Source of the DNA: Acidimicrobiia bacterium
GTDB lineage: Bacteria > Actinomycetota > Acidimicrobiia > Spongiisociales > ZC4RG35
DNA: 34,920 bases
Assembly (NCBI GenBank): GCA_009837815.1
Contig: VXSV01000139.1
Coordinates: 1-34,920, forward strand
Direction of reading: 5' to 3'
The notes under the pieces are model-generated. The model was not told the DNA's origin and searched no databases. It was given only the letters and a program-made list of their open reading frames with translations. Within the stretch, counting starts at the first letter, position 1; every line of letters starts with the position of its first letter. The position numbers and the translations under genes were made by a program. Positions 15,863 to 22,641 of this stretch are shown in pieces.

Positions 15863-16849
15863 TCACAAGCCGGAGACCACCGACTTCTCGAAGAGGGAAG
15901 CCTGTTCCGGGCGGGGATAGTCGCCTCCGGATTGTTTCTCGACATCCAGCCCCCTTCCTTCCCATACCGTTTCGAGTTCATTGATGGATCGGATAGGCTG
16001 GGCTCCCCGTTCTTCGAGTAGTTGGTTGCCCGGTCCTTCCCCCGGTCCCCTCCATACTCCGACTCGCCCTAATCCCGCTTCGAGGGCTTCGGTTGCGCCC
16101 GACCAGGTGCCTCCCCTATCGGTCTCACAGGCCACTACCACGGTGATCTTCGACAGCGCGTAGATGAGTTTGTTGCGACCCATGGCAGTCCAGACCCTGA
16201 AAGGCGTTTCCGGGCTATAGGGAGTGCACATGAGTGTTCGATCTTTATGGATCGCTCTGCGCACATCAGGGTTCCTGAGCTTGCGGACGAGGGAATCAGC
16301 CAGAACGCCGATGACATTTCCGCCAGCCTGGAACGCCGCTCTCATAGCCAATTGATCAACCCCGCGCGCACCGCCGGAGACGACGGAGAGACCCAGGTCG
16401 GCCGCCTTGGCGGCAATGTTCTTCGCCATTTCCGCGCCCTCGGGAGAGACATCGCGGCTACCCACCACTCCGATTCCAGGCTGTTCGAACAATTCAAGTG
16501 CCCCGGCCGCGTGAACCGTGGCTGGCGCCTTGGATCGAAGCCTGTTTTGTAGGTGCCCCGGATAGTGCTCATCAAAGGGTGTCACAGTCCATATGCCCGA
16601 ATGTTCGAGTTGCTCCAGTTCGAAAGCCATGGCTCTGATCCGCTCCAGCAGGACAACGATCCTGGACGCCAGTCTTCTGCACAAACCGTAAACGCCGACC
16701 AGTTGTTCCTCGGTTCGGCCTAACAGGTCGCCAGGTCGTGGGCAAGCTTCCCGAAGCTTCCAGTACTCGGGAGCCGACAAAGGCTGCATTCCCTTACTTC
16801 GAATCCTGCTGACTAGCAGGATCGTTACCAGGGAATCCTCATTTCTCAT
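15863..16849 (-). CDS. DprA-like Rossmann protein (second Smf paralogue)
   Basis: A 328-residue protein related to DprA/Smf, distinct from the copy at 4.5-5.6 kb. The nucleotide-binding region is clear: GIGVVGSRDVSPEG at about 125-138, VVSGGARGVDQLAM at 156-169, GRNKLIYALS at 224-233 and GGTWSGATEAL at 246-256, as in the Smf core. It lacks the C-terminal winged helix and has its own N-terminal helical part. The ATG at 16849 overlaps the stop of the preceding PRTase-like fragment (ATGA). From memory, DprA-like genes next to RecQ-type helicases with a PRTase tail occur in actinobacteria, so this may be the partner of a system whose helicase has been lost. Confidence 0.82.
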   Translation of the reverse strand: MRNEDSLVTILLVSRIRSKGMQPLSAPEYWKLREACPRPGDLLGRTEEQLVGVYGLCRRLASRIVVLLERIRAMAFELEQLEHSGIWTVTPFDEHYPGHLQNRLRSKAPATVHAAGALELFEQPGIGVVGSRDVSPEGAEMAKNIAAKAADLGLSVVSGGARGVDQLAMRAAFQAGGNVIGVLADSLVRKLRNPDVRRAIHKDRTLMCTPYSPETPFRVWTAMGRNKLIYALSKITVVVACETDRGGTWSGATEALEAGLGRVGVWRGPGEGPGNQLLEERGAQPIRSINELETVWEGRGLDVEKQSGGDYPRPEQASLFEKSVVSGL

Positions 16850-17115
16850 GAGAGCTTCCTTCCAGCCGTGTCGGCCAGGGCGAAGGGGTAGACCAAACCG
16901 ACCCCGGCACTACGAAGCCTGCCACCGACAACTGTAAGGGTCCATTTGGAGTCGACTATGTCGTCTACCAGCAGGACTGGTCCGGGAAGAACGGGCTGCC
17001 GGATCTCAAAGGCATCTCTCACATTGCGGTATTGCTGGTAGCTGTTTTCCATTGACTTGAGGCTTTGAGGTTCCACATCCACTCGTTCTGTTCCGCTGGT
17101 CCGCAAACGGGACAC
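16846..17115 (-). pseudogene. C-terminal fragment resembling a RecQ-phosphoribosyltransferase fusion
   Basis: An 89-codon ORF (GTG at 17115; an ATG at 17052 is also in frame). Its core, MENSYQQYRNVRDAF followed by PVLPGPVLLVDDIVDSKWTL, contains a PRPP-loop-like VDDIVDS motif (residues 50-56) and ends YPFALADTAG. This resembles, from memory, the last part of actinobacterial RecQ helicases that carry a PRTase tail. A whole PRTase domain needs about 200 residues, and an in-frame TAG lies four codons above the GTG, so the helicase and half the domain are missing. It is cotranscribed with, and overlaps, the DprA-like gene. A genuine short PRTase-like peptide is the alternative. Confidence 0.6.
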
Positions 17116-17175
17116 ATCAAAGCGTATCTAAGGGGTGTGACAACCCTTCCTTGCCGAAAAACGAGATGGCCGTCC

Positions 17176-17205
17176 CTGATTGCAGTCAACTATTGGATCA
17201 ATCAG
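17176..17205. repeat. Inverted repeat downstream of cysM
   Basis: CTGATTG (17176-17182) and CAATCAG (17199-17205), with a 16-nt spacer, lie 18 bp after the cysM stop on the minus strand. No U-tract follows, so termination is uncertain. The repeat lies in the gap where the RecQ-like remnant was truncated and could mark a junction. Confidence 0.35.
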
Positions 17206-17222
17206 CACACGCGCCAGGCCCG

Positions 17223-18149
17223 CTACCAGAGAATCTGGTCAGAGGCCTTTTCCACTGACTGGTCGAGGGGGCCGGTGTAGATGCCGGTGGAGAGGTACTT
17301 CCACCCTGCGTCGGGGAAGATGGTCACCACCGTCCCCGAACGCATCTCCCTCGCCACCCGCAGCGCCACCGCCAACGCCGCCCCGCATGAAGGCCCGGCG
17401 AACAGTCCCTCCGCGGTGAGGAGCAGGCGAGTGTGTTCGATGGTGGGTCGAAGGCGTACCAGGACGCGCCGGTCCAAGCGACCGGCATCGAAAATGGGGG
17501 GGATGTAGCCCGCCTCCATGGAGCGGAGGCCTGTGATCAGTTCTCCCACCGGGGGCTCGGCGGCCACTACCTGCGCTCGGGGGAAGGACTCTCGCACCGC
17601 CGCGCCGGCGCCCATCAGGGTCCCGCCGGTCCCCAACCCGGCCACCAGGACATCCACCCTGTCCAGTTGGGTGACGATCTCCCGACCGGTCCCCGAATAA
17701 TGCGCCTCGACATTGGCCGGATTGGCGTACTGGTGCAACATCAGGTAGTCACCCGAGGCGGCCATCTCCTCGGCCACGCGCACCGCGCCGTTTGCGCCCT
17801 CCGGCTGCGGCGAGAACAGTATCCGGGTTCCGAACGTCTTCAACGTCTCGATCCGCTCGGCGCTGGAGCCTTCAGGCATCACTACTGTGAGCGGGACGCC
17901 CCACAGCATGGCGAGCCTGGCCATGGCGATTCCCGTGTTCCCCGACGACGGCTCCAGGAGCTTCGTGCCGGGCGTAATCCGGCCCTCGGATCGGGCCTTC
18001 TCCATCATGGCCGCCGCCACCCGGTCCTTCAGGGAACCGGTGGGCAGGAACCATTCCAGCTTGGCGTAGACGTCCACTCCGCGAGGAGAAAGCGCCTCCA
18101 ATCTGACTATGGGAGTGGGAGCAAGGGACGTTGACACCGGGGGCGTCAA
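17223..18149 (-). CDS. cysM: O-phosphoserine sulfhydrylase-type cysteine synthase
   Basis: A 308-residue PLP enzyme that, in mycobacteria, joins O-phosphoserine to the sulfur of thiocarboxylated CysO. The PLP lysine is K41 in PTGSLKDR. PSSGNTG at 67-73 and GLGTGGTLMG at 171-180 bind substrate and cofactor phosphate. R209 in GLRSMEAGY appears to match the Arg that gives the mycobacterial enzyme its phosphoserine preference; this is an alignment by eye. The TTG at 18149 overlaps the cysO stop (TTGA); a GTG at 18137 is possible. The open frame upstream through cysO and mec is a shadow. It closes the moeZ-mec-cysO-cysM set. Confidence 0.93.
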   Translation of the reverse strand: MTPPVSTSLAPTPIVRLEALSPRGVDVYAKLEWFLPTGSLKDRVAAAMMEKARSEGRITPGTKLLEPSSGNTGIAMARLAMLWGVPLTVVMPEGSSAERIETLKTFGTRILFSPQPEGANGAVRVAEEMAASGDYLMLHQYANPANVEAHYSGTGREIVTQLDRVDVLVAGLGTGGTLMGAGAAVRESFPRAQVVAAEPPVGELITGLRSMEAGYIPPIFDAGRLDRRVLVRLRPTIEHTRLLLTAEGLFAGPSCGAALAVALRVAREMRSGTVVTIFPDAGWKYLSTGIYTGPLDQSVEKASDQILW

Positions 18150-18421
18150 CCACCGGCGACCGACGGAAGCACAGTGATCTCCGACGGTTGCGAAATAGGA
18201 GTGTCCAAACCCTCGAGATAGCGTATGTCCTCGTCGTTGAGGAAAACATTGACGAACACCGGCACCGAGCCGTCGGGTTCGAGGAGTTGGGAGGCCAGAG
18301 CCGGATACCGCTTGCCGAGGTCGGAGAACGCCTCTCCCACTGTTGACCCGCGGGCGGTCACCGAGGAGTCCCCTCCGGCGTGAACCCGAAGAATCGTGGG
18401 CAGGCGAATGGTGTGCATCAT
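18146..18421 (-). CDS. cysO: Sulfur-carrier protein CysO (ubiquitin-like)
   Basis: A 91-residue beta-grasp sulfur carrier. It ends in the di-glycine tail PSVAGG, which is activated as a thiocarboxylate; FVNVFLNDEDIRYLEGLDTP gives the ubiquitin-like core. The chain is that of the MoaD/ThiS superfamily, and the cysM, mec and moeZ neighbours identify it as CysO. The ATG at 18421 has AGGAGG 8 nt upstream, and that site contains the mec stop (TAG within TAGGAGG). The two Gly codons run directly into the TTGA overlap with cysM, so the C-terminus that must be exact lies at the coupling site. Confidence 0.93.
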   Translation of the reverse strand: MMHTIRLPTILRVHAGGDSSVTARGSTVGEAFSDLGKRYPALASQLLEPDGSVPVFVNVFLNDEDIRYLEGLDTPISQPSEITVLPSVAGG

Positions 18422-18429
18422 TGTCAGGT

Positions 18430-18436
18430 CCTCCTA
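18430..18436 (-). promoter_or_regulatory. cysO ribosome-binding site overlapping the mec stop
   Basis: TAGGAGG on the minus strand: the TAG is the mec stop codon and AGGAGG is the cysO Shine-Dalgarno, 8 nt before its ATG. Termination and reinitiation are therefore physically linked. Confidence 0.75.
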
Positions 18437-18862
18437 GGAGTGGGCGTCGAAGCTCAACGTCTTCTCGGTGATCCGGCTGTCGCGGATGCGAAATCCTCGC
18501 ACGGACAGGGCATCGATCCGTTCCATGCCCACCAGCACGTAAAGCCAGTCCGGTTCCACGGCCAAAGCCACGTCGGTGGGAGACGGATATGCGGGCGAAT
18601 GGGTATGTGAATGGAAAACTCCGACCAGCTCCCAGCCTTTCGATTCCGCATCCCGAAGCGCCCCGAAGTGCTCGGTCGGGTCGATCACGTAGTTGACCGA
18701 CGAGTGGGCGATGTTGGTGAGGGGATAGGCCTTGGTCAGGCGACCATCGGGGTGTCCCGCCAGCAACCCGCACGCCTCCTCGGGATAGCAGTCCCGGGCG
18801 TGCGCGACCATCGTCCGGTGGACTGGTCCAGGAACGCGGATAGATGATTGTTCGTCACACAT
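18434..18862 (-). CDS. mec: CysO-cysteine peptidase (JAMM/MPN metalloprotease)
   Basis: A 142-residue zinc peptidase that releases cysteine from the C-terminus of CysO. The JAMM motif is complete: E29 in YPEEACGLL, H84 and H86 in GVFHSHTHS, S94 and D97 in PSPTD (H-x-H-x7-S-x2-D). The open frame begins at 19204 inside moeZ; the ATG at 18862 gives the expected length and starts the domain, with a purine-rich GGGGAA upstream. It lies 35 bp after moeZ and its stop is embedded in the cysO ribosome-binding site. Confidence 0.93.
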   Translation of the reverse strand: MCDEQSSIRVPGPVHRTMVAHARDCYPEEACGLLAGHPDGRLTKAYPLTNIAHSSVNYVIDPTEHFGALRDAESKGWELVGVFHSHTHSPAYPSPTDVALAVEPDWLYVLVGMERIDALSVRGFRIRDSRITEKTLSFDAHS

Positions 18863-18897
18863 GAGAGAATTCCCCGCCAGGGGAGAAGCCGAGTCGG

Positions 18898-20076
18898 TCA
18901 GACGGTCCTGGCAACCGACCCGGCGGGCATACAGTACTGGTCGTATTCCACTATGGCGGGCGGCCGGCTCTCGTCGGCACACGCCAGGCAGTCGGGATTG
19001 CGGCGCAGGTTCAGAATCCGGAAGTCCTCGGTCAGGGCATCGTAGGTAAGCAGCTTTCCAACCAGCGGCTCTCCTATCCCGAGAAGCATCTTGATGGCTT
19101 CCATGGCTTCGATGGAACCGATGATCCCCGGCAGCACGCCCAGCACACCCGCCTCCGCGCAAGAGGGGGCAAGCTCCGGAGGAGGTGGCTGTGGGAAGAG
19201 ACACCGGTAGCAGGGGCCTTGATAGGGGTGGAAAACGCTGGCCTGGCCCTCGAAGCGGAAGATAGCGCCGTGGACCACCGGGATGCGGAGGTGCAAAGAA
19301 GCGTCATTCACCAGGTAGCGGGTCGGGAAGTTGTCTCCCCCGTCGACAACCAGGTCGTATCCGGACATCACCTCCAGAACATTGCCGGCCGAGAGCCGCT
19401 CCCCGTAGGGCTCCACCTTGACGTCGGGATTGAGGGCGGTGAGCGTCTCGCGGGCCGATTCCACCTTGGAATGCCCCAGCCGGTCCATGTTGTGGAGGAT
19501 CTGTCGCTGGAGATTGGAGGCGTCCACCACATCGAAGTCGACCACACCCAGCACTCCCACGCCGGCGGCGGCAAGGTAGAGGGCGGCGGGCGAACCCAGC
19601 CCGCCCGCACCCACCAACAGCACCCGCGAGTTCAAAAGCTTGGCCTGGCCTTCCTCCCCCACTTCGGGCAACATGGTGTGTCGGCTGTAGCGCACCTTCT
19701 GGTCGGATGAAAGCGTGACCGGCTCGGACCAGGGACGACCCTCCGCCTTCCACTGGCCGAACCCACCGGCCACCGAAACCACGTTCTCATAACCCAACTC
19801 CTGCAGCGAAAGGGCGGCCAGAGCAGACCGGGCGCCCCCCGCGCAGTACACCACTATCTCCGTGGCGGGATCGGGCGCCTGCATGGAGATGGAAGACTCC
19901 AAAAGACCCCTGGGAATGAGGTGGGCGCCGGGAATGGCCCCCTGCTCGTACTCCTCGTGTTCTCGCACATCCAACCAGAGCACGCCTTCGTCTCCCAGCC
20001 GGGGCTCGACCTCGGCCGGGGTCACTTCCCTTATTCGGGCCTTGACTTTTCTCAACAAATCCTGAAAGGTAACCAT
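18898..20076 (-). CDS. moeZ: MoeZ-type rhodanese-ThiF sulfur-carrier activating enzyme
   Basis: A 392-residue two-domain protein expected to adenylate CysO and load sulfur on it. Residues about 16-118 are a rhodanese domain with LWLDVREHEEYEQGAIPGA and the active-site C78 in VVYCAGGARS. Residues 120-392 are a ThiF/MoeB E1-like domain: GAGGLGSPAALYLA at 156-169 (ATP loop), DFDVVDASNLQRQ at 180-192, zinc-binding cysteines C289/C292 (CYRC) and C363/C366 (CLAC), and C306 in PSCAEAG. In Mycobacterium tuberculosis MoeZ the rhodanese domain is C-terminal; here it is first. The start is an ATG at 20076. Confidence 0.9.
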   Translation of the reverse strand: MVTFQDLLRKVKARIREVTPAEVEPRLGDEGVLWLDVREHEEYEQGAIPGAHLIPRGLLESSISMQAPDPATEIVVYCAGGARSALAALSLQELGYENVVSVAGGFGQWKAEGRPWSEPVTLSSDQKVRYSRHTMLPEVGEEGQAKLLNSRVLLVGAGGLGSPAALYLAAAGVGVLGVVDFDVVDASNLQRQILHNMDRLGHSKVESARETLTALNPDVKVEPYGERLSAGNVLEVMSGYDLVVDGGDNFPTRYLVNDASLHLRIPVVHGAIFRFEGQASVFHPYQGPCYRCLFPQPPPPELAPSCAEAGVLGVLPGIIGSIEAMEAIKMLLGIGEPLVGKLLTYDALTEDFRILNLRRNPDCLACADESRPPAIVEYDQYCMPAGSVARTV

Positions 20077-20141
20077 CTTCGTCTTCGAATCACTTTTCGA
20101 ACAAGACTCAGAGAATATCTCCTCTATCCAACCCCGCCCAA

Positions 20142-20996
20142 TCAGGAAATGTTCCCGCGAGCGGCCGCCAGGGTGTTGGACATCAGCATCGCCCGGGTCA
20201 TCAGGCCGACGCCGCCGGGCACCGGGGTGATAGCGGAAGCCACCTCCGAGACCTCGGCGAAGTCGACATCACCGACCAGTCCCTCGTCGGTGCGGTTGAT
20301 TCCCACGTCAACCACCACCGCGCCCGGCTTGACCCAGGATCTCTTCACCATCTTGGCTCTCCCGACCGCCGCCACCAGGATGTCGGCTTCCCGGCAGAGC
20401 GACTCTAGGTCGACGGTGCGGGAGTGGGCGATGGTGACCGTGGCGTCGGCGCCCTTGGTGGCCAGCAGCAAGGCCAAGGGCTTTCCCACCAGAAAACTCC
20501 GGCCCACCACCACAGCCCTCTTCCCGGAGACGGGAAGGTCATAGTGTGAGAGAATCCGCATAACTCCGGCCGGAGTGCAGGGTCGGGGTCCCGGAAGCTC
20601 GGCCACCAGGCGTCCCAGGTTCTCGTTGTGAAGCCCGTCGACATCCTTGCGGGGGTCGATGCAGCCTACCACCCTCCCCTCGTCCAGACCTTCCGGCAGA
20701 GGCAGCTGCACCAAAATGCCGTCCACGCCGGGATCGGCGCTCAGGCCATTCACCAGGTCCTCCAACCCTTCCTGGGAAGGTATCTCCTCCAGTTGGTGAT
20801 GGATGGAGCGAATCCCGACCTTAGCCGCGTCGCGGCGTTTGGCCCGAACATAGGTGTGGGAAGCGGGATCCTCGCCCACCAGCACGGTTGCCAAGCCGGG
20901 CACATAGCCCGACCGGGCCAGGTCGGCGACTCCGGCAACCACCTCCTTCATTACCGCCGAAGCGGCAGGCACCCCCTTCAACAGCATGGCGGCCAT
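20142..20996 (-). CDS. folD: Methylenetetrahydrofolate dehydrogenase/cyclohydrolase
   Basis: A 284-residue bifunctional enzyme of one-carbon metabolism that interconverts methylene-, methenyl- and 10-formyl-tetrahydrofolate. The catalytic lysine K53 sits in SHTYVRAKRRDAAKVGI; GILVQLPLPEGLD, KDVDGLHNENLG, PCTPAGVM and the nucleotide loop VVVGRSFLVGKPLALLL are all present, and PVPGGVGLMTRAML closes the protein. The ATG at 20996 shares a base with the purH stop (TGATG). Pairing with purH is functional, because PurH uses 10-formyltetrahydrofolate. A second ATG three codons in is possible. Confidence 0.96.
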   Translation of the reverse strand: MAAMLLKGVPAASAVMKEVVAGVADLARSGYVPGLATVLVGEDPASHTYVRAKRRDAAKVGIRSIHHQLEEIPSQEGLEDLVNGLSADPGVDGILVQLPLPEGLDEGRVVGCIDPRKDVDGLHNENLGRLVAELPGPRPCTPAGVMRILSHYDLPVSGKRAVVVGRSFLVGKPLALLLATKGADATVTIAHSRTVDLESLCREADILVAAVGRAKMVKRSWVKPGAVVVDVGINRTDEGLVGDVDFAEVSEVASAITPVPGGVGLMTRAMLMSNTLAAARGNIS

Positions 20997-22525
20997 CAGT
21001 GGCGGAAGTGCCGACGGCCGGTGAATAGCAACGCCATCCGGTGCTGGTCGGAGGCGGCGATCACTTCCGCGTCGCGCACCGACCCCCCGGGAGAAACAAC
21101 CGCAGTCACACCCATGGATGCTAGGTTATCCAGCCCGTCGGCGAACGGAAAAAACCCGTCGGAGGCGGCGACGGCGCCCCTGGCGCGATCCCCGGCGACC
21201 GAAACCGCCCTCCGGGCGGCGCCCACCCGGCTCTGATCGCCGGCCCCCACGCCCACCGACCGGCCGTCCTTGCATATCACCACGGCGTTCGATTTGGCGT
21301 GCGCGGCCACCGTCCAGGCAAGTCTCAGGTCGGAGAGTTGCCCGGCGTCGGGGGAGATCCGGGAGACCACCCGCCAATCGGAGCCGATCGGGACGACTCG
21401 GTCGGGAGTCTGAACCAGGAATTCGGCGCCCAGCGACCGCATCTCCCACGCTGTTGACCGCCTGGGCGGGGTTTCCAGAACCCGCATCGAAGGTCTACGG
21501 GAGAAGATGGCGGCAGCCTCCTTCTCCACGCGGGGGGCGGCGACCACCTCCACAAATACCTTGCTCAAGGCCTCCGCCACCGCCGCCTCAACGGGAGAGT
21601 TGAACGCAACCACCCCGCCGAAGGCCGATTGGGGGTCGCCCTCCCACGCCCGGATGAGCGCCTCCGCCGGGTCCGGCCCGATGCCCACCCCACAGGGATT
21701 GGCGTGTTTCACGATCACACACCCGGCCCCTTCCAGGTCCGCTGCCAGGCGCGCTGCCGCTTCGACGTCTGCGTAGTTGTTGTAGGACATGGGCTTTCCC
21801 TGGAGGAGCCGGACCTCCGATCCCCAGTAGGCGTCGCCCTCGGGGGCGTACAGCCCTCCCTGCTGATGCGGGTTCTCTCCGTAACGGGTCATCCGGCGGC
21901 GGCGCAGGGTGATCACCAACCGATCCGAGAGAGCTTCCGAAGGGGAGAACCACCGGGCGATGGCGGCATCGTACCGGGCGGTGTGAGCGAAGGCTTCAGC
22001 CGCCAGACGCCGACGCCACTCCCGGTCCAATTCCCCGGATCGCAACGCCTCGATGACTCCGACGTACTGATTCGGCGAGGAGACCGCAGCCACATGCTCA
22101 TGGTTTTTGGCGGCGGCCCGCAGCAGGGCCACCCCGCCGATGTCGATTTGCTCGATCCCCGGTTCATCGGCGAACCCATAGAGGTTGACGGCCACCAACT
22201 GGAAACCCTCGATACCGAACCGTCGCAGGTCCTCGCGGTGGGTGGGATCGTCGGGATCGGCGAGAATGCCCCCATGGATCTGTGGGTGAAGCGTCTTGAC
22301 CCGGCCGCCCAGCATCTCCGGGGCGCCGGTCACTTCCTCGGTGGGGGTCACCTCCGTTCCTGCCGCCCGGATGGCGCGGGCGGTGCCGCCCGATGCGACG
22401 ATCTCGGCGCCCAATTCCGCCAGTTGGCGGGCGAACTCGACGATCCCGGTCTTGTCCGCCACCGACAAGAAAGCTCTCCTCACCGCCAGGCCACTCATCT
22501 CCGGAGGGTCCTGGTCTCGAGCCAT
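20996..22525 (-). CDS. purH: Bifunctional AICAR formyltransferase/IMP cyclohydrolase
   Basis: A 509-residue enzyme for the last two steps of purine synthesis. The IMP cyclohydrolase domain shows LSVADKTGIVEFARQL, GGTARAIRAAGTEV and GGRVKTLHPQIHGGILAD; the transformylase domain shows YGENPHQQGGLY, KHANPCGVG (with the catalytic Lys-His) and GVGAGDQSRVGAARRAV. The start is either the ATG at 22525 or the ATG at 22498, which has CCGGAG and AGGA upstream and fits the family start MSGLAVRRAFLSV. It is followed directly by folD. A promoter-like element lies about 90 bp upstream. Confidence 0.96.
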   Translation of the reverse strand: MARDQDPPEMSGLAVRRAFLSVADKTGIVEFARQLAELGAEIVASGGTARAIRAAGTEVTPTEEVTGAPEMLGGRVKTLHPQIHGGILADPDDPTHREDLRRFGIEGFQLVAVNLYGFADEPGIEQIDIGGVALLRAAAKNHEHVAAVSSPNQYVGVIEALRSGELDREWRRRLAAEAFAHTARYDAAIARWFSPSEALSDRLVITLRRRRMTRYGENPHQQGGLYAPEGDAYWGSEVRLLQGKPMSYNNYADVEAAARLAADLEGAGCVIVKHANPCGVGIGPDPAEALIRAWEGDPQSAFGGVVAFNSPVEAAVAEALSKVFVEVVAAPRVEKEAAAIFSRRPSMRVLETPPRRSTAWEMRSLGAEFLVQTPDRVVPIGSDWRVVSRISPDAGQLSDLRLAWTVAAHAKSNAVVICKDGRSVGVGAGDQSRVGAARRAVSVAGDRARGAVAASDGFFPFADGLDNLASMGVTAVVSPGGSVRDAEVIAASDQHRMALLFTGRRHFRH

Positions 22526-22564
22526 TTCGGGGTCGGCGGCGCCAACCTGGGCAAAGAATCAATG

Positions 22565-22599
22565 TGTCGCGAAGGTTCACTTGCCGCAAGGGCGCGACA
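22565..22599. repeat. Inverted repeat in the purH leader
   Basis: TGTCGCG (22565-22571) and CGCGACA (22593-22599) pair, with an inner CTTGC-C-GCAAG element at 22580-22590. Together they could form a branched or extended hairpin in the purH 5' leader. I do not recognise it as a known riboswitch. Confidence 0.4.
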
Positions 22600-22611
22600 T
22601 CCGGCGTTTGA

Positions 22612-22641
22612 ATGATATGTTCCGATGCGAGCCGGCGTCAT
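22612..22641 (-). promoter_or_regulatory. Candidate purH-folD promoter
   Basis: Minus-strand TATCAT (22617-22612) as -10, with ATGACG (22641-22636) as a -35-like box at an 18-nt spacing. It overlaps the mct stop. It would give a leader of about 80 nt to 22525, containing the inverted repeat. Confidence 0.4.

Noticed and set aside
17223-18773. A 516-codon frame extending cysM upstream through cysO and into mec
   Set aside because: Only the last 308 codons match the PLP enzyme. The upstream part is the off-frame shadow of cysO and mec in GC-rich DNA.
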